DNA of 64,000 nucleotides, taken from the NCBI GenBank assembly GCA_900315245.1, contig OMYJ01000002.1, positions 183,864 through 247,863 on the forward strand, written 5' to 3'. Positions 8,701-14,585 of this stretch are shown one piece after another. The notes beneath the pieces are model-generated. The model was not told where the DNA came from. It saw nothing but the letters and a program-made list of their open reading frames with translations, and searched no databases. The first letter of the stretch is position 1. Each line of letters starts with the position of its first letter. The position numbers and the translations under genes are program-made. The DNA is from an uncultured Bacteroidales bacterium (GTDB taxonomy: Bacteria > Bacteroidota > Bacteroidia > Bacteroidales > WCHB1-69).

Positions 8701-9434
8701 AAGCCGGCAGCCCCATCTGTCCCTGCCACGGTTGCGAGCTTGAGTCTGAACTGTTGGCCAACAAGGATTTCCTGGCAAAACGCAGCCAGTGGATCTTCGG
8801 TGGTGACGGTTGGGCTTACGACATCGGTTTCGGCGGTCTGGACCACGTGCTGGCCAGCGGCGAGGATGTCAACGTGCTCGTGCTCGACACGGAGGTTTAC
8901 TCCAACACGGGTGGTCAGTCTTCAAAGGCCACTCCGGCCGGTGCTGTCGCCAAGTTTGCCGCTTCCGGTAAGAAGGTGCGCAAGAAAGACCTCGGCATGA
9001 TTGCCAAGAGCTACGGCTATGTGTATGTGGCACAGGTCGCTATGGGCGCTTCTCAGGCTCAGTACTTCAAAGCCATCAAGGAAGCTGAAGCTTATCCGGG
9101 ACCGTCATTGGTGATCTGCTACGCTCCTTGTATCAACCACGGCATCAAGGTCGGCATGGGTCGTTCCCAGCACGAAGAGGCCAAGGCCGTCGAGTGCGGT
9201 TACTGGCACCTGTGGCGTTTCAACCCTGCCGAGGAAGAGGCCGGTAAGAACGGTTTCCACTTGGACAGCAAGGAACCCGACTGGAGCAAGTTCCAAGACT
9301 TCATCATGGGCGAGGTCCGTTACAACAGCTTGTTGAAGACCTTCCCTGCCGAAGCCAAGGAGTTGTTCGCCAAGACCGAGCAGTTCGCGAAACTCCGTTA
9401 TGAGGGTTACAAGAAATTAAATGACGGAAAATAA
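5763..9434 (+). CDS. nifJ: Pyruvate:ferredoxin (flavodoxin) oxidoreductase
   Basis: 1223 residues, slightly longer than the usual 1170-1200. It oxidatively decarboxylates pyruvate with CoA to acetyl-CoA, CO2 and reduced ferredoxin in the cytoplasm of anaerobes. Domain I opens with EVAAIYPITPSSPMAEY. Two 4Fe-4S clusters are bound by CIQCNQCSVVCPH (from residue 693) and CTGCGNCADVCPA (from 750). The third cluster motif starts CAGCGET (818). The thiamine-diphosphate domain has GDGWAYDIGFGG (from 1014) and NTGGQSSKATP. All key cysteines are present, so the enzyme should be active. Codon choice is strongly biased (cgt, ctc, aac), as expected for high expression. The final 23 codons reappear, diverged, at 14118-14210. 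Confidence 0.98.
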   Translation: MAEKKFMTCDGNQAAAHVAYMFSEVAAIYPITPSSPMAEYIDEWAAGGRKNIFGETVKVVEMQSEAGAAGAVHGSLQAGALTTTYTASQGLLLMIPNMYKIAGELLPGVFHVSARALAAQALSIFGDHADVMSARQTGFAMLATGSVQEIMDLAPVAHLAAIEGRVPFLHFFDGFRTSHEIQKVEAADQSKIEKLLNWKALKEYRERALNPEHPVTRGTAQNPDIYFQTRELQNKYYDALPDIVAKYMKKMSKITGREYAPFTFYGAADATDVIIAIGSITDVVKTVIDKENKAGKKLGLISVHLYRPFSVKYLMAVMPKSVKRICVLDRTKEPGANGDPLYLDVVEAFKDDKKAPMIIGGRFGLSSKDTTPAQVLAIYKNLAAPKPMNQFTVGINDDVTHRSLKVGKEISILPKGTFEAKFYGLGADGTVGANKNSIKIIGDNTNKYSQAYFDYDSKKSGGYTCSHLRFGDQPILAPYLVGTPDFVAVHVPSYLKKYDCLRGLKKNGTFLYNSPWSVAETKKHLPDFVKKYLALNNINMYIIDATKIAAEIGLGNRTNTILQSAFFKISGVIPYDLAVEQMKKFIVKSYGKKGEDVVNMNYAAVDRGGEITKVEIPAEWAKLECSTDFVFESNPNDPEFINKVMRPMVAQCGNDLPVSAFKDIVDGTFPAGTTAYEKRGVATVVPEWDPTKCIQCNQCSVVCPHAAIRPVVMTDAEMKKAPKAMTAIDIKAPKELAGMHFRMQVSVMDCTGCGNCADVCPAKEKALTMKPFEGQLGEVKNWEYGQKKVTYKDNLIDKFATIKNSQFAQPLFEFSGACAGCGETPYIKTITQLFGERMIVANATGCSSIYGGSAPATPYCKNCRSGRGVAWANSLFEDNAEFGLGMATGYRKLRSDLRKKAEELVGVTAFDWMREATQKWLDTYDDTVANSVATDEFVAALEKAILPIDNCIDFWKSEGKKIYGAEVAAQKLEEAMKAKKAGSPICPCHGCELESELLANKDFLAKRSQWIFGGDGWAYDIGFGGLDHVLASGEDVNVLVLDTEVYSNTGGQSSKATPAGAVAKFAASGKKVRKKDLGMIAKSYGYVYVAQVAMGASQAQYFKAIKEAEAYPGPSLVICYAPCINHGIKVGMGRSQHEEAKAVECGYWHLWRFNPAEEEAGKNGFHLDSKEPDWSKFQDFIMGEVRYNSLLKTFPAEAKELFAKTEQFAKLRYEGYKKLNDGK

Positions 9435-9450
9435 AATCATCCGTTGACCC

Positions 9451-9478
9451 GTAGGGGCGAATAATTATTCGCCCCTAC
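9451..9478. repeat. Perfect 28-base palindrome GTAGGGGCGAATAA / TTATTCGCCCCTAC
   Basis: The two 14-base arms are exact complements with no spacer. An identical copy lies at 47984-48011. It is in the intergenic DNA just after nifJ, upstream of the nifJ terminator hairpin. Confidence 0.9.
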
Positions 9479-9486
9479 ATATCCCC

Positions 9487-9522
9487 AAACCGGGCGTTGA
9501 CCATCGCGGTCGCGCCCGGTTT
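9487..9522 (+). terminator. Rho-independent terminator after nifJ
   Basis: AAACCGGGCG (9487-9496) pairs perfectly with CGCCCGGTTT (9513-9522); the inner GACC/GGTC extends the stem. The 3' arm runs into T residues. It separates nifJ from the MNT/HEPN pair, which has its own promoter at 9541. Confidence 0.7.
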
Positions 9523-9540
9523 TCATATTGGATTATTTTG

Positions 9541-9548
9541 TAATTTTG
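9541..9548 (+). promoter_or_regulatory. Bacteroidota -7 promoter element (TAATTTTG)
   Basis: TAATTTTGCGGGG lies 15 bases before the ATG at 9563. This makes the upstream in-frame ATG at 9497 untenable as the start of the MNT gene. Confidence 0.65.
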
Positions 9549-9562
9549 CGGGGTTGAAAAAT

Positions 9563-9883
9563 ATGGATATGAAAAATGTTTTGTCTGACATAAAACATCT
9601 TGCCCTGTCGGTGGTTCCCGCAGGAGGTGCAGCGTGGCTGTACGGGTCACGCGCCCGCGGGACAGCGCACCGACATTCCGACTGGGATATTCTGCTCATA
9701 TTACGGAAAGACATGCTCACTCAGGCCGATTACGACACCGTAAGCTATCCTTTTGTGTTGCTCGGATGCGAATTGGGCGAGGAAATCAATCCTATCTTAT
9801 ATACAGAAAAGGAATGGCAGTCATATCAGGCAACCCCATTTTATGAAAACGTCCAGCACGACGCTATAAATCTATTATCATGA
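9563..9883 (+). CDS. mntA: MNT-domain nucleotidyltransferase (antitoxin of HEPN/MNT pair)
   Basis: 106 residues from ATG at 9563 (or 104 from 9569). The minimal nucleotidyltransferase motif GSRARGTAHRHSDWDILL contains the GSxxxG and the DxD-type metal-binding aspartates. MntA antitoxins of this class add AMP units to the partner HEPN RNase and so silence it. The motif is intact, suggesting an active enzyme. The stop codon overlaps the ATG of the HEPN gene by four bases, so the pair is translationally coupled. It has its own promoter between the nifJ terminator and the start. Confidence 0.82.
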   Translation: MDMKNVLSDIKHLALSVVPAGGAAWLYGSRARGTAHRHSDWDILLILRKDMLTQADYDTVSYPFVLLGCELGEEINPILYTEKEWQSYQATPFYENVQHDAINLLS

Positions 9884-10272
9884 CACAAGAAGAGAAGAAA
9901 TTATTGATCAACCGGCAGGTTGAGAAAGCGCATCACTTTATCCGGCAATCTGAAGAGATGATGACGTTAGGCCACAGTGATTTGGCTGTTAACCGTTACT
10001 ACTATGCCTGCTTCCACATTGTGCAAGCGTTGTTTTTGCAAAAAGGTATATCCGTCCGCACCCATTCCGGAATGATTTCGCAGTTCAGCCAGCATTTCGT
10101 GAAAACGGGCATCGTCTCTTTGGAAGACGGCAGTTTGCTTGCCCGATTATTCCAACTCCGGCAGAAAGCGGACTACAATTGCGCGTACGATGTTACGGAA
10201 GATGAAGCAAAAAGTCTGGAGGAACCAGCGCATCGTTTTGTGGAGAAGATTGTTGAACTTATTGAGAAATAG
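9880..10272 (+). CDS. hepT: HEPN-domain protein (toxin of HEPN/MNT pair)
   Basis: 130 residues, all-helical, of the UPF0332-like HEPN branch. Visible motifs are NRYYYACFHIVQALFLQKG, in which R and H are spaced R-x6-H like the HEPN RNase active site, and the family mark RQKADYN near residue 100. HEPN toxins cleave or modify RNA when released from their MNT partner and are often carried in defence islands. The gene overlaps the MNT gene by four bases. Not every member of this branch has been shown to be a nuclease, so the toxic role is inferred from the pairing and the R-x6-H motif. Confidence 0.78.
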   Translation: MTQEEKKLLINRQVEKAHHFIRQSEEMMTLGHSDLAVNRYYYACFHIVQALFLQKGISVRTHSGMISQFSQHFVKTGIVSLEDGSLLARLFQLRQKADYNCAYDVTEDEAKSLEEPAHRFVEKIVELIEK

Positions 10273-10372
10273 ATATTATCGTGTATTAGATAATAGGTAT
10301 TAACGAAAAAACAACGAAAAGAAGAAACAGACTAAAAACCGATAATATATAATATAGATAGCGTTTGTGGCT

Positions 10373-10531
10373 ATCCTTGAACGTCAAATTTCCACAACGT
10401 CCTCATTGCGAGGACAAAACTCATCAAGGATCAGTTATGAATGCCGTAGTGATACGGCGTGGAATAACTTGTTAGATGAGTAGGGCGTGGAAACCCTGAC
10501 GTTCAGGCAAGGAACAAATTCCACGCTTTTT
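10373..10531 (+). ncRNA. Candidate structured RNA / leader with alternative folds
   Basis: Five nested stems can be drawn without mismatches: GAACGTCA 10379-10386 with TGACGTTC 10497-10504; TTTCCAC 10389-10395 with GTGGAAA 10487-10493; hairpin GTCCTC/GAGGAC 10399-10415; ACTCATC 10419-10425 with GATGAGT 10475-10481; AGTTAT 10433-10438 with ATAACT 10464-10469. The last encloses GCCGTA-GTGA-TACGGC (10443-10458), a GNRA loop. Competing pairs exist: ATCCTTGA 10373-10380 with TCAAGGAT 10424-10431, and GCGTGGAA 10485-10492 with TTCCACGC 10519-10526 followed by TTTTT, a terminator shape. It ends just before the HTH gene at 10534. Whether it is a cis leader or an independent RNA is open. Confidence 0.7.
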
Positions 10532-10533
10532 GT

Positions 10534-10749
10534 ATGCACGAAATCAGGGAGATACATATAGGAAAACTCATCCAAGCGAAGATGAAAGAGCAAGGGCGCA
10601 CCAACGTCTGGTTGGCCCGCCAGATTCCCTGTTCCCCGAACCATATTTATAAGATATACAACAGTCCGAGCATTAATACTGAAATGCTTATTCGCATATC
10701 AAAGATTCTTGACTATAACTTCTTTGAGAATTTTATCGAAAAAGGATAG
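10534..10749 (+). CDS. Small XRE-type HTH regulator
   Basis: 71 residues: MHEIREIHIGKLIQAKMKEQ, then GRTNVWLARQIPCSPNHIYK, which is a lambda-repressor-like helix-turn-helix (helix 2 VWLARQI, recognition helix SPNHIYKIY), then SINTEMLIRISKILDYNFFE. The protein is essentially only the DNA-binding domain. This compact HTH type is common in Bacteroidales. The ATG lies eight bases after the pairing arm TTCCACGC of the structured RNA, so translation or transcription is probably controlled by that RNA. Possible targets are its own region and the neighbouring accessory genes. Confidence 0.82.
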   Translation: MHEIREIHIGKLIQAKMKEQGRTNVWLARQIPCSPNHIYKIYNSPSINTEMLIRISKILDYNFFENFIEKG

Positions 10750-10804
10750 TATTTACTATTAGGAATAGATAGTGTAACACAATAATTTATAGTTGATTAT
10801 ATTC

Positions 10805-10812
10805 TATTTTTG
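10805..10812 (+). promoter_or_regulatory. Bacteroidota -7 promoter element (TATTTTTG)
   Basis: TATTTTTGC, 52 bases before the ATG of the GIY-YIG gene at 10864. Confidence 0.6.
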
Positions 10813-10863
10813 CATTTTTGAGTATTACTGACGAAAATATAGTTTATATTCAAGCAATTCGCT

Positions 10864-11394
10864 ATGCAAAACATTATTCTTGTGGCTGAGCTTCGACAGC
10901 AGATGGCATCACGGCAGTCGGCGGTGGAGAAACGTCCGGGCGTGTATCGCTGGTGGTTTCCCAAAGACAATGCCGAAGAACTACTGTCGCATTTCAAGAA
11001 CCGTGTTTTGCTTAAGGACGTGAAACTGCAAGAGCGTAAAATTAAGGGAAAGCAGTACGTAGCCCTCTATTTCGGCATCAGCAGCGATATGCGCCGGCGC
11101 ATCCGTTGGCACATCCGCGGTCCGTTCACGAACTCCACCCTGCGGCGTACACTCCGTGCCATCCTCGCTCCTAACACCAACGACGATGCGGCTGCCTCCA
11201 TCGTCAACCAGTGGCTCGACAGCTGCTATTGGGAATGGGACTATACCGACACGGCGGAAATAGCTGAACAACTGGAAACGGAGAAATTGGCGCAACAAAA
11301 GTTTGCTTATCCCTTGAATATCAGCAAGAACGAAACCATGCCCACTGCATGGATTGCGGAGCTGAAAAATCTCCGTGCCAATTCACCACATTGA
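10864..11394 (+). CDS. GIY-YIG nuclease-fold protein
   Basis: 176 residues. The fold is suggested by PGVYRWWFPKDNAEEL (the first motif strand with its tyrosine), YVALYFGISSDMRRRIRWHI (second strand with the conserved arginine after the GIS turn), then a helical part. A late glutamate and asparagine in LETEKLAQQKFAYPLNISKN correspond to the metal-binding Glu and C-terminal Asn of the superfamily. GIY-YIG proteins cut DNA in repair, restriction or mobile elements; a small stand-alone member like this may be any of these. It has its own promoter and lies inside the accessory block after nifJ. Confidence 0.65.
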   Translation: MQNIILVAELRQQMASRQSAVEKRPGVYRWWFPKDNAEELLSHFKNRVLLKDVKLQERKIKGKQYVALYFGISSDMRRRIRWHIRGPFTNSTLRRTLRAILAPNTNDDAAASIVNQWLDSCYWEWDYTDTAEIAEQLETEKLAQQKFAYPLNISKNETMPTAWIAELKNLRANSPH

Positions 11395-11449
11395 TTATAT
11401 CATCACATCAAGATTTCATATCTTTAAAACGAACGAAAAATAACGAATT

Positions 11450-11923
11450 ATGGCAAATAAAGTTAAAGTTTACGGCCAGTCGCAGAAATGGACGGCATTA
11501 GGCATCGTGGCGGCTTATCTTGAACTGCACCCCAAAGCCACTTTGGAGGATTTGCAAAAAGCATTCCCTGCCTCTGAAATCAACAACTCTTTGGACACCG
11601 TAGAGAATATCGGCAAGGCGGACAAATCAGGCAAGTTCGACGAAAAAATATCCAAACAAATCGGAGACATGGAGATGTTCATCACCTTGAAAGATGGCAC
11701 CAAAGTGGCCTTTACCAACCCAATGTGGCCGGCCGACAAATTTCAGAAAATGACAGAATTGGCACAGAAATACGGCATCGATTTCGAAGTCAATGAAGCA
11801 GAAAAGGGAATGGGCAAGCGCGGAAGCTATCGCCTTGAAACAAAGAAATCAAAAACTTGGCTGTGGATTCTGTTTGCGGTGATTGTCATCGCCATTATCA
11901 TCGCCGCGACCACATTAAAATAA
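11450..11923 (+). CDS. Unknown protein with C-terminal membrane anchor
   Basis: 157 residues. The N-terminal part MANKVKVYGQSQKWTALGIV is followed by a helical unit (HPKATLEDLQKAFPASEI). The centre has DMEMFITLKDGTKVAFTNPM and WPADKFQKMTELAQKYGIDF. A tail anchor follows: KTWLWILFAVIVIAIIIAAT, one transmembrane helix with the bulk of the protein on the cytoplasmic side. No family recognised. First gene of a rightward set with the genes at 11997, 12292, 12614 and 13855, with gaps of 73, 58, 19 and 116 bases. Confidence 0.65.
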   Translation: MANKVKVYGQSQKWTALGIVAAYLELHPKATLEDLQKAFPASEINNSLDTVENIGKADKSGKFDEKISKQIGDMEMFITLKDGTKVAFTNPMWPADKFQKMTELAQKYGIDFEVNEAEKGMGKRGSYRLETKKSKTWLWILFAVIVIAIIIAATTLK

Positions 11924-11996
11924 CAAACTTTTACCTAATAAAGAGGAAGCCGAAAATCTGAAAAAGAGTAGGCGAAATTAAAAAACAATAATTATT

Positions 11997-12233
11997 ATGG
12001 CAACTGGAAAAATCACGAAAGGTGACAAGAAAAGAGGCAAAAAGATTGCCGGTCACATGGTGTGGCAAAATGAAGACAACTCCATCGAAGTCAGCAAGGC
12101 TTTGGTTGAGGAGTGTGGTTCCGTGAAAGCCGCTTTGCGTAAATTGGCTGAAAAAGCCGGTTTCAAATTCGATCCCGACTGGACAGTCCAACAACTGGGC
12201 AAAAAACTTCTGGATTTCGCAGAAGACAAATAA
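11997..12233 (+). CDS. Small basic protein of unknown function
   Basis: 78 residues, MATGKITKGDKKRGKKIAGH at the N-terminus (ten basic residues in twenty), then an acidic helical part VSKALVEECGSVKAALRKLA and WTVQQLGKKLLDFAEDK. The lysine-rich head suggests nucleic acid or membrane-surface contact, but this is inference. Second gene of the unknown cluster. It is followed directly by a strong terminator hairpin at 12242-12271, so the next three genes may need a separate promoter or read-through. Confidence 0.6.
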   Translation: MATGKITKGDKKRGKKIAGHMVWQNEDNSIEVSKALVEECGSVKAALRKLAEKAGFKFDPDWTVQQLGKKLLDFAEDK

Positions 12234-12241
12234 TCAACTTT

Positions 12242-12271
12242 CAAGGGGATGGGCATCCGTCCATCCCCTTG
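12242..12271 (+). terminator. Strong hairpin CAAGGGGATGG / CCATCCCCTTG
   Basis: An 11-base perfect stem (12242-12252 with 12261-12271), loop of eight, followed by TTGTTGTCT. It lies between two genes of the same cluster, acting as terminator or as a processing/stability element. Confidence 0.65.
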
Positions 12272-12291
12272 TTGTCTAAACACATTCCATC

Positions 12292-12594
12292 ATGGTAGTA
12301 TTACTTTGGATTATCAACCTCCTCTCTCCTTTGGTTTTCATCGGAAGTGTGGTTTATTTTGCGTTTGGGGACATTGAGACATGGACCTTGATTGCCGGTG
12401 GCGGGGCGGCATTACTCGGCCTCATCATCGGTTTCACTGGCTGGGCAGAGACCGTGCCACCGCGCTGGTTCTGGGTCAAGAGCAACGTTGATCTGCTTGG
12501 CAGCCGAGTGGGCACCGCATTGAGCTATGCCCTGAAATTCTTCCTGATACCTGCAGGTGTGATGGGGATTATCGAAATTATTGGAATGCTGTAA
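12292..12594 (+). CDS. Small integral membrane protein
   Basis: 100 residues with about three hydrophobic helices: VVLLWIINLLSPLVFIGSVV, LIAGGGAALLGLIIGFTGWA and YALKFFLIPAGVMGIIEIIG. A polar loop ETVPPRWFWVKSNVDLLG lies between the second and third. No family recognised. It ends 19 bases before the EcsC-TerB gene and overlaps that gene's longest possible frame, so the two are probably translated together. Confidence 0.62.
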   Translation: MVVLLWIINLLSPLVFIGSVVYFAFGDIETWTLIAGGGAALLGLIIGFTGWAETVPPRWFWVKSNVDLLGSRVGTALSYALKFFLIPAGVMGIIEIIGML

Positions 12595-12613
12595 TTTTCA
12601 CCATGGAAATATT

Positions 12614-13738
12614 ATGGGATTCTTGAATAAAGCTAAAGAAGGTCTAAACATTAAGGATAGCCTGTCAAAAGTCACGGTTATAATCTCTGATGCAGCCAAA
12701 TCCGGGATGGAAAAAATCAGCCGTTCCAACACAAAGGAAGTGTCTGAAGAGGAAATGCTCGAGAAAGGTTCAAAAATGTTGAAAGTGATGGACTGGGCTT
12801 TCGACAAAGCCACGGGCGACATACCCGGTTTGGGTAGCAGCAGTGACATGGCCAAAAAGTACCTTGACAAGTATGGCAGTGTGAATGCCGCTGTTGACCA
12901 CCTCGTCAAATGGCAAATCACTTCTTCTGCCACGACAGAATTTGCCACCAGTTTTGGCGGCCTGCCCACCATGGCCATCACGTTGCCTGCAAACATCGCT
13001 GGTGTGATGGGCATCCAACTTCGCATGATAGGGGCAATAGCTGAATTAGGCGGATTCCACGAGCAAACTGAAGAAAAGAAGACGGGTATGTATCTGTGTC
13101 TGCTTGGGTCGCAGGCAGGCAACACGCTGTCTAAGACAACGGGACAATTCGCCATAAAACTTTCCACCGCTGCTTTGAAAAAGCTGCCCGGCTCGGTACT
13201 GACCAAAATCAACCAAGCTGTAGGGTTTCGGCTTTTCACAAAATTCGGTCAAAAAGGGCTTGTCAACATTCACAAAGCAATCCCCGTGGTGGGAAGCGTG
13301 GTGGGAGGCTCCATTGATGCTCTTTCCACATACTCCATCGCCAAAGCGGCGAAAGCCCTTTTCTTGAATGACATCATAGACTTTGAAAAACAAGAAGAAA
13401 TAGAAACCGTGAAAATCAGATTGGTTATCAATATGGCACTTGTCGATGGTGTTTATTCGGCAGAAGAGTCCGAGATGTTGAAAATTCTGGTACAAGGCAT
13501 GAACCTTTCCGACAAAAGCAGGACTATGTTATTTGCTGAAATAGAAAGCCCCAAACAGCAGAAAGTGGATTTGAGCGTTTTCAAAGACGATATGATGAAT
13601 TCCACAACCCTGATGGCTGCTCTGGCTCAACTGGCGAAAGCTGACGGCACACTTCATCCTGCTGAAAAGCTCTATCTCCAATCCTTGGGTCATGAATTAG
13701 GCTATGCTGACAATGACTTGAAATTGCTAACGGAATAA
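12614..13738 (+). CDS. EcsC-like / TerB-like fusion protein
   Basis: 374 residues from ATG at 12614 (MGFLNKAKEGLNIKDSLSKV), preferred over ATG at 12581, which lies inside the previous gene. Residues about 40-260 have the features of the EcsC family: MAKKYLDKYGSVNAAVDHLV, then FATSFGGLPTMAITLPANIA and the amphipathic VVGSVVGGSIDALSTYSIAK. The C-terminal 100 residues resemble the TerB helical domain: KIRLVINMALVDGVYSAEES, then LAQLAKADGTLHPAEKLYL with the acidic repeats typical of TerB metal sites. TerB-type domains occur in membrane-linked stress and conflict systems. The combination next to a small membrane protein suggests a membrane-associated complex; its function is unknown. Confidence 0.68.
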   Translation: MGFLNKAKEGLNIKDSLSKVTVIISDAAKSGMEKISRSNTKEVSEEEMLEKGSKMLKVMDWAFDKATGDIPGLGSSSDMAKKYLDKYGSVNAAVDHLVKWQITSSATTEFATSFGGLPTMAITLPANIAGVMGIQLRMIGAIAELGGFHEQTEEKKTGMYLCLLGSQAGNTLSKTTGQFAIKLSTAALKKLPGSVLTKINQAVGFRLFTKFGQKGLVNIHKAIPVVGSVVGGSIDALSTYSIAKAAKALFLNDIIDFEKQEEIETVKIRLVINMALVDGVYSAEESEMLKILVQGMNLSDKSRTMLFAEIESPKQQKVDLSVFKDDMMNSTTLMAALAQLAKADGTLHPAEKLYLQSLGHELGYADNDLKLLTE

Positions 13739-13854
13739 TTCGTACTATCAGTGTCAAATATATGTTTTCAGATATGAATAAATTATCATGACACCAACAG
13801 AATGGTAATCATCAAATTATCGTAAAGATTTATTCACCACAAGATATTAGCATT

Positions 13855-14109
13855 ATGGGATTTTTTTTCAGATCATCAAAAGAGTCAATAGACAGAGACA
13901 TCGCCTCCAAAAAGGAGCAAATAGCAAGGTTAAAAGAGGAAATAGACTCCGCAAAGCGCGATATAGCAGATGCAAAAGCGTATAACAAGGCACAGGGCAA
14001 AAAAGTACGCAATTTTGACGGGCTTTCATACACATTAAAAAGAAAGCAAGAACAAATGGCCAAACTGAAGGAAGAATTAGCCAAATTGCGAGAAAAGAAA
14101 AAGAAATAG
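13855..14109 (+). CDS. Short coiled-coil protein
   Basis: 84 residues, almost entirely charged heptads: IDRDIASKKEQIARLKEEID, SAKRDIADAKAYNKAQGKKV, then KRKQEQMAKLKEELAKLREK and a lysine tail. The first residues MGFFFRSSKES are similar in style to the MGFLNKAK start of the preceding gene. A long antiparallel coiled-coil hairpin is the likely shape. No catalytic motif. Last gene of the unknown set; the nifJ remnant begins nine bases after it. Confidence 0.6.
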   Translation: MGFFFRSSKESIDRDIASKKEQIARLKEEIDSAKRDIADAKAYNKAQGKKVRNFDGLSYTLKRKQEQMAKLKEELAKLREKKKK

Positions 14110-14117
14110 GTTATTAA

Positions 14118-14210
14118 ATGTTCTTCGCAAAGACCGAGCAATTCGCTAAGCTGAGATACGAAGGTTACAAGAAACTGAGTGAAGGGAAAACAAGATATAA
14201 TTCCCAATAA
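14118..14210 (+). pseudogene. nifJ: Diverged duplicate of the nifJ 3' end
   Basis: Thirty codons plus stop from ATG at 14118 read MFFAKTEQFAKLRYEGYKKL then SEGK and a short tail. The nifJ product ends LFAKTEQFAKLRYEGYKKLN then DGK. The peptide is nearly identical, but the DNA differs at many third positions (for example aga versus cgt, ctg versus ctc), so this is not a recent copy of the neighbouring gene. It is most simply the displaced end of another nifJ allele or paralogue, left when the 4.7-kb block 9435-14117 was inserted. A terminator follows directly. Confidence 0.85.
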
Positions 14211-14213
14211 TTC

Positions 14214-14250
14214 AAAGGGGCAACAGGTGAAATATCCGTTGCCCTTTTTT
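14214..14250 (+). terminator. Rho-independent terminator after the nifJ remnant
   Basis: GGGCAAC (14218-14224) pairs with GTTGCCC (14238-14244), followed by TTTTTT. It is probably the original nifJ terminator. Confidence 0.75.
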
Positions 14251-14343
14251 ATTTTTTATGATTTGTATTATTTTCTTTACTGTGACACAAACACGTGCAA
14301 ACTCCACAGGCGACAGCCAGCCCTTCTTCTCGGCAGCGTTGTA
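14249..14343 (-). pseudogene. Possible transposase C-terminal remnant
   Basis: On the minus strand a stop is followed by YNAAEKKGWLSPVEFARVCH then a basic tail and stop. The YN...LSPVEF arrangement is like the end of IS3-type transposases (YN...GxxSPxEF). Only about 30 codons remain, and upstream sequence in that frame is closed. Confidence 0.3.
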
Positions 14344-14585
14344 CTATTGAAACGGTTGTATCACAACAATCTTTTTTATAATATTTTCTGTTTTATTCAC
14401 CCATTTGGCCAAAATTTGATGTGACAGTTGGCTTTATTCCAAAACGCATTATTTTACACTGCGATCTGCAGATTAATGTAGTCACGCTTTGGACCGACTT
14501 TTGAGTCAACATTTTTCCCGAAAGCATCCGACCTTTTAAGCATCTATGCTACTAAGTCAGGTAACAGCTAGCGGCATCACGCATG
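14344..14585. other. Non-coding stretch before gajB terminus
   Basis: AT-rich DNA between the remnants and the end of the Gabija operon. No open frame with coding character and no strong hairpin or repeat was seen. Confidence 0.5.

Noticed and set aside
7140..8846. 568-codon open frame antisense to nifJ
   Set aside because: It lies wholly opposite an obviously functional, highly expressed gene. The open frame results from the strong codon bias of nifJ; its translation is His/Val-rich without any domain.
9497..9562. N-terminal extension of the MNT protein
   Set aside because: Its start codon lies inside the nifJ terminator and upstream of the promoter element at 9541.
10343..10362. Strict TAnnTTTG promoter for the structured RNA
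   Set aside because: The nearest match, TAGCGTTTG (10359-10367), has one extra base in the spacer. It may still act as promoter but is not listed as one.
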